Of a stretch of DNA of 64,000 bases, positions 52,239 to 62,288 are shown in pieces. This DNA comes from Antarctobacter heliothermus (GTDB lineage Bacteria > Pseudomonadota > Alphaproteobacteria > Rhodobacterales > Rhodobacteraceae): contig NZ_FZON01000008.1 of NCBI RefSeq assembly GCF_900188425.1, positions 1 to 64,000 on the forward strand, given 5' to 3'. Position numbers and translations under genes: made by a program. The number at the start of each line of letters is the position of its first letter. Position 1 is the stretch's first letter. The notes below the pieces were generated by a model, which was not told the DNA's origin, made no database searches, and saw only the letters and a program-made list of their open reading frames with translations.

Positions 52239-53189
52239 TCATGCAGCGGGACGATCGGGACGGGCCGAGGCCTCGCGCAGCACCTGACCATACCCCTGCG
52301 CCAGCGTCATTCGCGCTGCCACGCCCTTTTGGCGCAGCAGCGCGTGCAGCCGTGGCAGGTTATGTGCGGGCACATGCATCACTAGGTGATGCTCCAGGTG
52401 AAAATTCACCCAGTAAGGCGCAAGGAATGCGCGCGCCAAAGGTCCGGCCAGCGTGGTGCGGGTATTGCGCAACGGGTCATCACAGAACGCGACCGCGCCA
52501 TGTTCGGCAATATTGCGAATCCGCAGCACCAGTTGAAACCACGTCAGAAGCGGCAACAGCCACAGCGCAGGCCACAGCCACCAGCCGCCAAAGGTCCAGA
52601 ACACCGCGAACAGCACCGCGTTGGCGATCAGCGCACGGGTCAGGACCGGCCCGCCAAAGGCCTGCGCCAGATCCTGACTGGACACGCTCTCTGTCTCGCC
52701 CACCAGACGAAAGGCGAACAGGATCTGCGCCGCGCGCTGCTTGATCCCGGTCTGGCCGGTGATGTCGCGGAACAGCTTGCGCCGCAACGACGCGCGCGTG
52801 GTCGGAAAGGGTTTCGACAGCCGCAAATCCGGATCTCTGTCAGTCTGCGTATGGCGATGGTGCATCAGGTGGTAGTGCCGATACGCCGCCAGGTCGGCGA
52901 GGATCGGCGCGCCGCACAGCCAGTTGCCCGCAAACGCATTCAGCCAAGGTGTGCGGAACAGCGCATTATGCGCCGCCTCGTGCATCAGGATCGCCAGCCC
53001 CAGCTGGCGCGACCCGATCACCATGAGCGCCAGCAGAAAGGTCGCCACATTCGGCCACCACACAAACAGCGCCGCCGCTGCCAGAATGACCAGCCAGCAA
53101 TGCGCGACCAGCGCCGCCCCCCACAGGTCAGAGCGGGCCGACAGGCTGCGAATCTCGTCGCGGGTCAAAAAGGTCGTTCCCGGTGTCAT
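52239..53189 (-). CDS. Membrane fatty acid desaturase
   Basis: This is a di-iron membrane enzyme that inserts double bases or hydroxyls in lipids or related compounds. The 316-residue product has three His boxes, HEAAH, HLMHHRH and HLEHH, and four hydrophobic segments. The start MTPGTTFLTRDE is chosen; the frame continues 12 codons upstream to a TTG without family support. The position and order of His boxes fit the FA_desaturase family. The substrate is unknown. Confidence 0.88.
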   Translation of the reverse strand: MTPGTTFLTRDEIRSLSARSDLWGAALVAHCWLVILAAAALFVWWPNVATFLLALMVIGSRQLGLAILMHEAAHNALFRTPWLNAFAGNWLCGAPILADLAAYRHYHLMHHRHTQTDRDPDLRLSKPFPTTRASLRRKLFRDITGQTGIKQRAAQILFAFRLVGETESVSSQDLAQAFGGPVLTRALIANAVLFAVFWTFGGWWLWPALWLLPLLTWFQLVLRIRNIAEHGAVAFCDDPLRNTRTTLAGPLARAFLAPYWVNFHLEHHLVMHVPAHNLPRLHALLRQKGVAARMTLAQGYGQVLREASARPDRPAA

Positions 53190-53271
53190 GTGCCCATGAT
53201 CCGGCCCCTTTGCCCCCGCTGTCAACGCCCCGCGCCGTTGACGCCGCCGCCCCCCATGCTACGACAAGGCC

Positions 53272-54207
53272 ATGCTGGATATCTTCCTGAAGACCGTTCC
53301 CTTTTTCTGCCTGATCGCGCTGGGATACGGTGCGGCAAAGTCGCGTTTCTTTACCGAAGAGGCCAGCGCCAGTCTGACCAAATTCGTCTTCTACTTTGCC
53401 CTCTCGGCAATGCTGTTCCGCTTTTCCGCCAATTTGCGCTTTGACGAAATATTCGAGCCGCGTCTTGCCGCCGCCTATCTCTGGGGCACCGCCTTTACCT
53501 GGGGGCTGGGCATGGCGGTCGCGTTTCTGCGCGGGCTGGACCTGTCCACTGCCTCGATCGAGGCGCAATGCGCCGCTATCGGCAACACCGGCTTTCTGGG
53601 TGTTCCGATGCTGGCCTTGTTGCTGGGACAAGAGGCGGTCGGCCCGATCATCCTGATCCTGTCCATCGACCTGATCGTGTTTTCCTCGCTCCTGACACTG
53701 ATGGTGACCGGCGCACGCGAGGGTCGCATGCACCTTGGCATTCTGCGCAAACTGCTGGCCGGGCTGCTCAAGAACCCGATGATTGTCTCCATCGGTCTGG
53801 GCCTCATGGTGTCGGCCAGCGGGTTGGGCGTGCCAGAGGCCGCCAACAGCTTTCTCACCACGCTGGGCAATGCTGCCACACCCGGCGCGCTGTTCGCCAT
53901 CGGTGCCTCATTGGCCTCAAAATCCGCCGAGCGGGTCCAGATCGCCGTCTGGCTGAGCTTTGCCAAACTGATCCTGCATCCGCTGTTTGTCGGGCTGGGG
54001 GTCTACGTCTTTTTCCCGGTCGACGCCTACCGCGCCGCCGTCGCCGTGTCCGCCGCTGCGCTGCCCGTGGCGGGCAACGTGTTCATCCTGGCACAGCACT
54101 ACGGCATCGCACCACAACGGGTGTCGGCGGCAATCCTGATTTCCACCGCCGTCAGCATCCTGACCGTCAGCGCAGTGATTGCCACGGTCACCGGCTGGAT
54201 CGACTGA
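53272..54207 (+). CDS. AEC-family transporter
   Basis: This family of auxin efflux carrier-like permeases exports organic acids and similar solutes. The 311-residue product has about ten helices in two halves, starting MLDIFLKTVPFFCLIALGYG. The NTGFLGVPM segment in the first half and PVAGNVFILAQHYG in the second are typical. The substrate is not known. Confidence 0.88.
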   Translation: MLDIFLKTVPFFCLIALGYGAAKSRFFTEEASASLTKFVFYFALSAMLFRFSANLRFDEIFEPRLAAAYLWGTAFTWGLGMAVAFLRGLDLSTASIEAQCAAIGNTGFLGVPMLALLLGQEAVGPIILILSIDLIVFSSLLTLMVTGAREGRMHLGILRKLLAGLLKNPMIVSIGLGLMVSASGLGVPEAANSFLTTLGNAATPGALFAIGASLASKSAERVQIAVWLSFAKLILHPLFVGLGVYVFFPVDAYRAAVAVSAAALPVAGNVFILAQHYGIAPQRVSAAILISTAVSILTVSAVIATVTGWID

Positions 54208-54246
54208 CACCGCCGCGCGACACGTCGGCGGTTTGCCGTGCCCCGC

Positions 54247-54954
54247 CTAGTCGACCCGCCGCAACAACAATTGATTGCCGCTTGCGCTGCGCTGGGTTTC
54301 GAACACCTTCAACTCTGTCACCAGGTCCGACAGCTTGCGCTTTCCATAGCTACGCGTGTCGAAATCGGGGTTTGCGGCGGTGATCACCTGTCCGATATCG
54401 CCCAGACGATACCATTCATCGTCCTGGTCAATCGACTCCATCGCCTTGAAGATCAGATCCCGCGCCGCCGTCAGATCATACACTTTGCTGGGCTTCGACC
54501 CAGAGGTCTTCTCCGGTGCGGAGTCGAGGTTTTCGAGAAAGATGAAGCGCTTGCAGGCTTTGCGGAAGGCATCCGGCGTCTTTTGCATCCCCATGCCATA
54601 GGCCTGCAGCCCCTGTTCGCGGATGCGACTGGCCAGCCGAGTGAAATCGCTGTCCGAACTGACCAGCACAAATCCGTCAAACCGTCCGGTATGCATCAGG
54701 TCCATCGCGTCGATCACCAACGCAATGTCGCTGGAGTTCTTGCCAACGGTATTGGCGGGCGAGTGATGCGGCACGATGCCGAATTCGGCCTGTACCTTGT
54801 TCCAGCCCGCCATCTGTTGGCTGGAAAAATCGCCGTAGCAACGCCTTACACTTGCCTCTCCAAGGGTCGCGATCTCATCAAAGATCGCCTTGGTGTATTT
54901 CGGAGAAGTGTTGTCCGCATCGATCAGCACGGCTAAAAGTGTGTTATCTGCCAT
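54247..54954 (-). CDS. NYN-domain RNase-like protein with C-terminal winged helix
   Basis: The 235-residue product has a PIN-like NYN (LabA/DUF88) domain: VLIDADNTSPKY, KNSSDIALVIDAMDLM and VLVSSDSDFTRLASRIREQG (in parts) hold the acidic residues of a nuclease site. A C-terminal LOTUS/OST-HTH-like domain follows (about 165-235). It is probably an RNA-processing enzyme. GGAGACCC precedes the start MADNTLLAV. Confidence 0.88.
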   Translation of the reverse strand: MADNTLLAVLIDADNTSPKYTKAIFDEIATLGEASVRRCYGDFSSQQMAGWNKVQAEFGIVPHHSPANTVGKNSSDIALVIDAMDLMHTGRFDGFVLVSSDSDFTRLASRIREQGLQAYGMGMQKTPDAFRKACKRFIFLENLDSAPEKTSGSKPSKVYDLTAARDLIFKAMESIDQDDEWYRLGDIGQVITAANPDFDTRSYGKRKLSDLVTELKVFETQRSASGNQLLLRRVD

Positions 54955-55066
54955 TGGGTCTCCGCGTTCTTCGGTCCGCCCCGTGTCGGGCACTACGGAC
55001 CTGCCAGCATGGTGTCCTCAAGCCTTAGTCTGACAGGATTTTCAGACAACAGCCATTGGGAACGCC

Positions 55067-56035
55067 ATGCAATTCATAGAAAAATCCCCCATCGAGACCG
55101 GTTTTGCCGAGGTCTTTGCACAACGGGTCGCCCCGGAACTGGACGCGCTGGAGGCCAAGCGCGCCGAATTGCTCAAGGCGGGCTGGCGCAATTTCGGCAT
55201 CACAATGGCCGTCGGCGCAGTGATCGGCGGCGCGCTGGCCATCTGGAGCGATTTGGTCATCGGCATCATCGTCGTGGTGTTCTTTCTCATTCCCGCCTTT
55301 GCGATCCGCAGCAGCCAGTCCAAGAAGTGGTCCGGCGAAGTGGCGGAAAAGGTAATGCCTGCCGTCTGCGATTTTCTGGGCGACGTGCAGTACGATCGCA
55401 AGGCCGCCAACAGCTTTTCTGCCACGCAGGCCAAGGAGATGGGGCTGGTTCGCGGCTTTGACCACGCCAAGCTGGAGGATCACATGACCGGCACATGGCG
55501 CGGCACCGGCTTTGAGATGGTCGAGGCCAAGCTGACCACCCGGAGCAAGAGCAACAGCAACAGCTCTTCCAATGAAAACACGGTTTTTCAGGGCCTGCTG
55601 TTCCGGATCACCCTGCCGCACCCGGCACCGACCCGCATCCTGATCGCGCGCAATTTCGGCCGCACCCTGAACAAGCTGGCGGGCTTCTTTTCGTCCGACA
55701 AGACCCGTGGCATGCCCCGTGTCGAGACCGGACACACCGAGTTCGAAAAGGACTTTGAGCTGCACGCCCAATCCCCCGAAGGCGTGTTGAACTACCTGCC
55801 GCCCGCGTTTCTGGACAACCTGACCGCCATCGGCAAGGCAGAGTCCGAAGGCGGCACATCCGGCATGGTCGCCGCGTTCGAGGGCACGGATTTCTGGCTG
55901 GCGCTGTCGCGGACCAAGCCGTTTCTGGAAATGGCCAAGATCAATGAGCCGGTCGACGCCATCGCCGAGGAACTGCATGGCGTGTTCGACGACATGGCGC
56001 TGATCCGGCGCATCATCGACCGCCTTCACGGCTAA
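55067..56035 (+). CDS. DUF3137 membrane protein
   Basis: The 322-residue product has two close hydrophobic segments (about 44-80) and a large soluble part with the DUF3137 features (GTGFEMVEAKL, VFQGLLFRITLP, FEKDFELHAQSPE, FWLALSRTKPFLE). Its role is unknown. The stop codon TAA overlaps the stop of the convergent GNAT gene, so the 3' ends are interlocked. Confidence 0.8.
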   Translation: MQFIEKSPIETGFAEVFAQRVAPELDALEAKRAELLKAGWRNFGITMAVGAVIGGALAIWSDLVIGIIVVVFFLIPAFAIRSSQSKKWSGEVAEKVMPAVCDFLGDVQYDRKAANSFSATQAKEMGLVRGFDHAKLEDHMTGTWRGTGFEMVEAKLTTRSKSNSNSSSNENTVFQGLLFRITLPHPAPTRILIARNFGRTLNKLAGFFSSDKTRGMPRVETGHTEFEKDFELHAQSPEGVLNYLPPAFLDNLTAIGKAESEGGTSGMVAAFEGTDFWLALSRTKPFLEMAKINEPVDAIAEELHGVFDDMALIRRIIDRLHG

Positions 56036-56514
56036 AGCGCCCGGTACATCACCAACGCATCGACATAGCCCTGTTCCGGGTGCCTGAAGGCCCCGGGCAG
56101 GCGTCCCACCACGTCAAACCCGGCCCGCTGCCATGTCGCAACCGCGCGCGTGTTGGTGGCGACGACAAAATTGTACTGCATCGCGCCAAAGCCAAGCTGC
56201 GGCGCAATCTCCAGCGAATGGGCCAGCATCGCCCGCGCCACTCCTTTGCCCCGTGCGGCCTGAGACGTGACATAACCGCAGTTGCAGACATGGCTGCCAC
56301 CGCCCTTTTGGTTGCGCACGATATAATAGGTGCCCAACAGCGCGCCGTCGGCCTCGGCCACGAAAACCCGCCGTTCCGGCCCGAACCAGTAGGCCAGCGC
56401 ATCGTCGCGTGAAATATCCGCGTCGATGGCGTAGGTGTCGCCGCTGCGGAACACCGGCTCCAGCATCGCCCAGACGCCGGCGCGGTCTGCGTCCACGGCC
56501 TGTCTGATGATCAT
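56032..56514 (-). CDS. GNAT-family N-acetyltransferase
   Basis: The 160-residue product has the GNAT acetyl-CoA site (GYVTSQAARGKGVARAML, in parts, with the R/Q-x2-G-x-G/A loop) and C-terminal NTRAVATWQRAGFDVVGRLPG. It transfers an acetyl group to an unknown amine. Its start overlaps the stop of the potassium channel gene (ATGA), so the two are coupled. Confidence 0.9.
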   Translation of the reverse strand: MIIRQAVDADRAGVWAMLEPVFRSGDTYAIDADISRDDALAYWFGPERRVFVAEADGALLGTYYIVRNQKGGGSHVCNCGYVTSQAARGKGVARAMLAHSLEIAPQLGFGAMQYNFVVATNTRAVATWQRAGFDVVGRLPGAFRHPEQGYVDALVMYRAL

Positions 56515-57272
56515 GTCTGGCCCTCCGTCCTGATGTGCACCACCTCACCGCAGTGCTTGCAGTGCACTGCATCCGCGTCATGCAGCACCAGCCCGCACGT
56601 CGGGCATTCGTGCCGCACCTTGTCTGGCCGCAAGACCACCTGCACCAGCCGTAGGAACAGCGTCACGCCAAAGATCATCACGATGACAGAGATCATCCGT
56701 CCCCAAGGACCCTGCAAGGTGATGTCGCCAAAACCCGTTGTCGTCAGCGCGGTGACAGTGAAATAGAGCGCGTCGGCATAGTTCCCGATCTGCGGGTTGA
56801 CTGTGTACTGAGTCGCGTAGACCAGCCCGGTCATGATGAAGATAAAAACGCCAAGGTTCAGAACCGCCAGGATCACGTCGTCATTGCGCCGAAAATAGGG
56901 GAAATCCCGCCTGAGCTGCCGCGACAGGTGATAGGTATGCAACAGCCGCAGCGTCCGCATCACCCGCAGAAACCCGAGCCCCTCACCTGCCAGTGGCGCC
57001 AGAAAAGAGACAATCGCAATCAGATCGGCCAGTGTCACTATGCGTGTCATCAACCGCAGCCGGTTGGTCGAGATCCAGAACCGCGCCCCGAACTCGGCCA
57101 GGATCACGACACCGAACACCGCATCCACCGCCTCGACGAAGGAGCCGTGGTGGGTGAACGAGGTGACGATCACAAAGAGGATGGTGACGATGTCGAAGGC
57201 CAGCAGGGCATAGCGGAATCGATGCGCCCGCTCGCTTTCGCCCACATAGAGCTCACGGATCTTGTTGCGCAT
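56511..57272 (-). CDS. Voltage-gated K+ channel with C-terminal zinc ribbon
   Basis: The 253-residue product has the six-helix Kv plan: S1 (YALLAFDIVTILFVIVTSF), S2, S3, an Arg-rich S4 (FLRVMRTLRLL), S5, a pore loop with selectivity filter TTTGFGD and S6. After S6 a short tail holds two Cys pairs (CPTCG and CKHCG), a probable zinc ribbon, which is unusual for bacterial Kv channels. AAGGACC precedes the start MRNKIREL. A GNAT gene is coupled downstream. Confidence 0.9.
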   Translation of the reverse strand: MRNKIRELYVGESERAHRFRYALLAFDIVTILFVIVTSFTHHGSFVEAVDAVFGVVILAEFGARFWISTNRLRLMTRIVTLADLIAIVSFLAPLAGEGLGFLRVMRTLRLLHTYHLSRQLRRDFPYFRRNDDVILAVLNLGVFIFIMTGLVYATQYTVNPQIGNYADALYFTVTALTTTGFGDITLQGPWGRMISVIVMIFGVTLFLRLVQVVLRPDKVRHECPTCGLVLHDADAVHCKHCGEVVHIRTEGQT

Positions 57273-57396
57273 GGCTGGTCCTTCGGTGGTCTGACCGAAA
57301 GGTAGGATGGATTTCAGGAGAGGGAAAGGCGCCCGGTCTCCGCGCCGGAACACGGCCGCAAGTGTCTAGTTGCCGCAGGTGTTATGCACCGCCACG

Positions 57397-57423
57397 CCTG
57401 ACAAGGTCGCGCACCTTGTCAGG
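57397..57423. repeat. Perfect 11-bp hairpin after the YHYH gene
   Basis: CCTGACAAGGT and ACCTTGTCAGG pair perfectly around CGCGC. It starts nine bases past the YHYH stop codon on the minus strand but has no T-run in either direction, so it may be a Rho-dependent or RNA-stabilising end. Confidence 0.6.
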
Positions 57424-57432
57424 CCATCGCGA

Positions 57433-58428
57433 TCATCGGCAAAACTGACCGGACTTCATCTCACCGTCATTGGTTACTGTGCGCGTCTGGAAATCATAGC
57501 AACCGGGTGTTTCCGCTGGCGCAAAGCGGATAAAATAGTCCTCACCTTGATAGCTGTAATCCATGCTCCGCTGACCGTCGTCCTTCTGTGAAAAGACAAG
57601 ACCATCAACACCGCCACGAGGCGGCCTGCCCGGTCCGAGTTTGTCACCCGAAACATGTTCCAGCGGGCGTACACGGGGTAGTTTGTCAAAATCCGTTACA
57701 ACACCCATCAGGCACTGTACGAGATAAGGCGCGTCCGGCGAGGTGTGATAGCGATAGCCAAACACGGCGTCCGGCTGTCCATTGCAAATGTCCAGCGCGC
57801 CCTCTGCAATTTTCGACCCGTCGGGATTGTCGTCTCCATAAATCGGAAAACCGTCAAAGGCCCAACCGATAATGGCATCGTCGCCTGAATTGGCCATCGC
57901 CTCAATCATGCAGGTGGGTTTGGCGTGATAGTGATAATCGTCTCCGCGCCCGGCATGGCCACCACAGATATCAAGCTGCCCGGTTTGCACCGTATCGTGC
58001 TGCGCTTGATGGTGCGCCAGGTCAGCTAGGCTCATTTCGCCACCGGCGGTGTAGTCGTAGATCGGCACTCCGTTCACCGCAACGCCAAGCGCCGCGTCGC
58101 GGGTTAGCGGCGTTTGCCCTGGCACCGGCGACAGAAGAATCGGCGCGGCATACTTCGCAGGAACAGGCACCTGCTCATTCGTTCCGACGATCCCCGTCAT
58201 CAGATCGTGCTCCGGGTAGGTGTCAGAGGAAATAACGGCATGGTCCTCCGTGCAGGAAATACTCACCCTATCGTTGAAACCCGCCTGATCCACTGAGGCG
58301 GCGATTGCGGCACAGTGATCGTCATGGGCCAAGGCGGCGGATCCAACGAAGCCGGCAGCAATCACCGTCACAGCAGACAAAACGGTACGCGGCATCGGGC
58401 CTTTGCGTGACATGGACAGCCGCATCAT
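57433..58428 (-). CDS. Exported YHYH-domain protein
   Basis: The 331-residue product has a signal peptide (hydrophobic stretch VLSAVTVIAAGFVGSAALAH) and the YHYH domain: LDICGGHAGRGDDYHYHAKP, GWAFDGFPIYGD and GYRYHTS (in parts). The His and Asp residues suggest metal binding. The start is uncertain: ATG 58428 overlaps the upstream stop (ATGA), with in-frame ATGs at 58413 and 58395 nearer the signal peptide. It probably works with the product of the gene before it. Function unknown. Confidence 0.82.
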   Translation of the reverse strand: MMRLSMSRKGPMPRTVLSAVTVIAAGFVGSAALAHDDHCAAIAASVDQAGFNDRVSISCTEDHAVISSDTYPEHDLMTGIVGTNEQVPVPAKYAAPILLSPVPGQTPLTRDAALGVAVNGVPIYDYTAGGEMSLADLAHHQAQHDTVQTGQLDICGGHAGRGDDYHYHAKPTCMIEAMANSGDDAIIGWAFDGFPIYGDDNPDGSKIAEGALDICNGQPDAVFGYRYHTSPDAPYLVQCLMGVVTDFDKLPRVRPLEHVSGDKLGPGRPPRGGVDGLVFSQKDDGQRSMDYSYQGEDYFIRFAPAETPGCYDFQTRTVTNDGEMKSGQFCR

Positions 58429-59066
58429 TCGACAGTCGCCCGGCACAGAACCGTGTTGCTCTGCTCAAGGTCCGGTCCCCAGATCAGTTTTGCGGCATCC
58501 GCCCACCGGATGTCGTCATATCCTCCCTTGGGGCTGACCTGATCCGCAGAAAAAACAGTGGCCTGATCCCAGTCCGAGGCATCGAAATCAACCAGATCCC
58601 AACCTGCCGGCTCATCCAAGGTTTCAAAGGTACAAGCCCCTTCGCCTGCCACTGGATTGCTCACCCCTTCGCAGGATTTGTCCAAAGGCGCTGTGTGGAT
58701 GACAAGGCATTGCCAATCCGCGTCGCTGACTAAAACCTCAGCACCAGAGGCATCCTTGATCTGCAGGATCACCCCCCCGTCGCCCATTTGCTGGCGTCGG
58801 CTGCCAATGTACTCCAACCCAGTATCGTTTTCTTTGAAATCCTTGGCGACGAGTCCAACCACAAACGGACGATCGGCTTCAAACTCGAAGCTTTCCGCGT
58901 TGAAAGACCGCTCTGTCGTGATCGGCACGCTATCCTCGGCGACCTGTACTCCGTTGACCCTCAGTTCGAACCAGTTGTCTGCCCAAACATCGGCCAGAAA
59001 CGTCTCCGCCGAAAGGGCGGTGGTGGAAAGGGCGAATGCTGCCGCCGTGAAAATGGCGCGTGTCAT
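58425..59066 (-). CDS. Exported protein, partner of the YHYH protein
   Basis: The 213-residue product has a signal peptide (MTRAIFTAAAFALSTTALSA) and a probable beta-rich mature part (DVWADNWFELRVNGVQVAED, SVPITTERSFNAESFEFEA in parts) that recalls galactose-binding-like or carbohydrate-related folds. I recall similar proteins beside YHYH proteins in marine bacteria. Four cysteines could form disulfides. AAGGATCGCGAT precedes the ATG. The stop overlaps the YHYH start. Confidence 0.75.
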   Translation of the reverse strand: MTRAIFTAAAFALSTTALSAETFLADVWADNWFELRVNGVQVAEDSVPITTERSFNAESFEFEADRPFVVGLVAKDFKENDTGLEYIGSRRQQMGDGGVILQIKDASGAEVLVSDADWQCLVIHTAPLDKSCEGVSNPVAGEGACTFETLDEPAGWDLVDFDASDWDQATVFSADQVSPKGGYDDIRWADAAKLIWGPDLEQSNTVLCRATVE

Positions 59067-59176
59067 ATCGCGATCCTTGTTGTGCGTTGTCTGTTGGCGT
59101 TTCTTATTGAACGTAGCTCGGGCAGATTTTTGTCGCTACATCGTCAAGTCGCCTTGTCTAGCGGATATACCCCACA

Positions 59177-59210
59177 AAACGAAACGCCGGTCCCGTCACG
59201 GCACCGGCGC
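59177..59210 (-). terminator. Terminator of adhC
   Basis: On the minus strand CGCCGGT pairs with ACCGGCG around an inner CCGTGACGG hairpin, followed by TTTCGTTTT. It starts about 20 bases past the adhC stop codon. Confidence 0.75.
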
Positions 59211-59231
59211 TCCCTCACCCCGCCGCCCGGA

Positions 59232-60344
<1,113 letters not shown>

Positions 60345-60460
60345 GTCCTGTTCCCTCCGGTGTTGCGATTTGTCCTGACACTGGGGCAATCCCCCCGAGG
60401 TCGCAAGCACCGCCTCGACAGGTCCGCCGCCGGACTCGACTCTGCGCCACCCCGCACTTA

Positions 60461-60475
60461 GAACAAAAGCAGAAC
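60461..60475 (+). promoter_or_regulatory. SOS (LexA) box of imuB
   Basis: GAAC, seven bases (AAAAGCA), GAAC: an exact match to the alphaproteobacterial LexA box GAAC-N7-GAAC. It ends two bases before the first ATG of imuB. With LexA bound here transcription would be blocked until DNA damage. Confidence 0.8.
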
Positions 60476-60477
60476 AA

Positions 60478-62151
60478 ATGATCCCGAGTCCCATGCCCAA
60501 CCGCCGCATCCTCTCGCTCTGGTTTCCCCGCCTCGGCGCCGAACGGCTGATCCGGGGGGAACCGCATCTGGCAGAGATCCCCTTTGCCACCGTCGCCCGG
60601 AACGGCCCCGCTCAGGTGCTGGGCGCGCTGTCTCTGGCCGCCTCGCAGGCCGGGCTGCGCGCAAACCAGCCGCTGCGCGACGCCCATGCCATGTGCGCCG
60701 GGCTGATCACCCGCCCCGCCCAGACCCGCCGCGAAGAGGCGTTTCTGGACGCGCTGCACCGCTGGGCCGGCAAGTTTTCGCCCTGGGTCGCCCCCGATGC
60801 ACCCGACGGGCTGGTGATCGACCTCACCGGCTGCGCGCATCTGTTTGGCGGAGAGGAGGGGTTGGCAAAACAGGTGACACAGGAGTGCGCTGATCTGGGC
60901 CTCACCGTCTGCTTCGGCATCGCCGACACGCTGGGCGCGGCCTGGGCACTGGCGCGATTCTCAAGACAGGACGCAGGCCACGCCCGCTCTGGCGATGCCA
61001 TCGATCAAGAGGCCCCCGCCACCCGAGCCCGTGCAGGCAAACGCCGCCACTGGGAACGCGGCGGCGCCGCCCCCGCGCGCGACGCCCCCACTGGCACCGA
61101 AAAAAACCGCATCGCCCCACCCGGCCAGACTCGCGATGCGCTGGCGCCCCTGCCCGTTGCGGCACTCCGGCTGGAGCCGCAGGTGACCGAACAGCTTGCC
61201 CGCCTCGGGCTGCGCCGCGTCGGTGATCTGCTGGGCCAACCCCGCGCGCCACTGGCCCGCCGCTTTGGCCGGGGCCTTGTGGACCGGCTGGATCAGGCCA
61301 CCGGGGCCGCGCCCGAACCCGTCTCACCCGCTGCTCCGCCTGACCGCTTTGCCGTGCGCATGTCCTTTCCCGATCCCATCGGGTTTGAGGACGACGTGGC
61401 AGAGGCCCTTTTGCGCATGACACAAAAGCTCTGCGCCACACTCGACGCCGAGGCGCGCAGCGTCCGCACCCTGCGGATAGAAGCGCACCGCTGTGACCAC
61501 CTGATGCAATGGCTCACCGTCACCAGTGCCGCCGCCAGCGCGCAAGCGCACCGGTTGATGCCACTTATCCGTCTCAAGCTTGACCAAATCGACGCAGGCC
61601 CCGGCATCGACATGCTGCGGTTAGAGGCTGTGCATCACGAACCCCAACACGCACGCACCCGCAGCGGCCACCTGGAGGCCGCCCGACACGGCACCCGCCG
61701 CCTGCAAAGCGGCGCCGCACTGGAGGATCTGACCAGCCGCCTCGGCGCGCGGCTGGGCATGGAGGCGATCACCCGCCGCGCGCCCGCCGCCAGCCATATC
61801 CCCGAGAAATCCGCCCTGACCCTCGCCGCCGCATGGTCCGAGGCCGCGTACGACTGGCCGACGCCACACATGACCCGCCCGCTGCTGCTCTGGCCGCCAG
61901 AGCCGGTGTCCACCCCCGACCGACCCACCCCGCCACAGACCTTTCGCTGGCGCGGGCGCGACTGGCAATCCAGGGCGCAAACCGGACCGGAACGGATCGC
62001 GCCGGAATGGTGGCTCGACGAGCCCGAATGGCGCTCGGGCCCGCGCGACTACTGGCGTATCGACACCGACCACGGCGACCGGCTCTGGCTGTTTTACGCC
62101 CACGGCGGCGCCACCTCGCCCGGCTGGTTCTGCCACGGCAGCTTTGCCTGA
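60478..62151 (+). CDS. imuB: DNA polymerase Y-family protein ImuB
   Basis: ImuB is a catalytically inactive Y-family polymerase that links ImuA, DnaE2 and the sliding clamp in SOS mutagenesis. The 557-residue product begins [14 protein letters not shown] and has [18 protein letters not shown] and the helix-hairpin-helix [22 protein letters not shown] (in parts). The acidic catalytic residues of true polymerases are not evident. A perfect SOS box precedes the gene. imuA and dnaE2, normally the neighbours, are not beside it. ATG 60478 is very close to the box, so ATG 60493 is an alternative start. Confidence 0.92.
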   Translation: MIPSPMPNRRILSLWFPRLGAERLIRGEPHLAEIPFATVARNGPAQVLGALSLAASQAGLRANQPLRDAHAMCAGLITRPAQTRREEAFLDALHRWAGKFSPWVAPDAPDGLVIDLTGCAHLFGGEEGLAKQVTQECADLGLTVCFGIADTLGAAWALARFSRQDAGHARSGDAIDQEAPATRARAGKRRHWERGGAAPARDAPTGTEKNRIAPPGQTRDALAPLPVAALRLEPQVTEQLARLGLRRVGDLLGQPRAPLARRFGRGLVDRLDQATGAAPEPVSPAAPPDRFAVRMSFPDPIGFEDDVAEALLRMTQKLCATLDAEARSVRTLRIEAHRCDHLMQWLTVTSAAASAQAHRLMPLIRLKLDQIDAGPGIDMLRLEAVHHEPQHARTRSGHLEAARHGTRRLQSGAALEDLTSRLGARLGMEAITRRAPAASHIPEKSALTLAAAWSEAAYDWPTPHMTRPLLLWPPEPVSTPDRPTPPQTFRWRGRDWQSRAQTGPERIAPEWWLDEPEWRSGPRDYWRIDTDHGDRLWLFYAHGGATSPGWFCHGSFA

Positions 62152-62164
62152 CAGCCTTCCGCGC

Positions 62165-62224
62165 TTCTTCTGGCCTGAAATATCCCGGGGGAGTCGACCA
62201 AAGGGAGACGGGGGCAGCGCCCCC
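62165..62224 (+). repeat. Intergenic repeat, family A copy 3
   Basis: It begins TTCTTCTGGCC, has the core AAATATCCCGGGGGAG at 62178-62193 and ends with the hairpin GGGGGCAGCGCCCCC. It lies between imuB and serB, in the same orientation as the other two copies. Confidence 0.75.
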
Positions 62225-62288
62225 GCCGCCACTGGCCAAACACGCCCCCCCATGCCAAAAGCGCCCCGACCACAAAGGAGCGTCGCTT

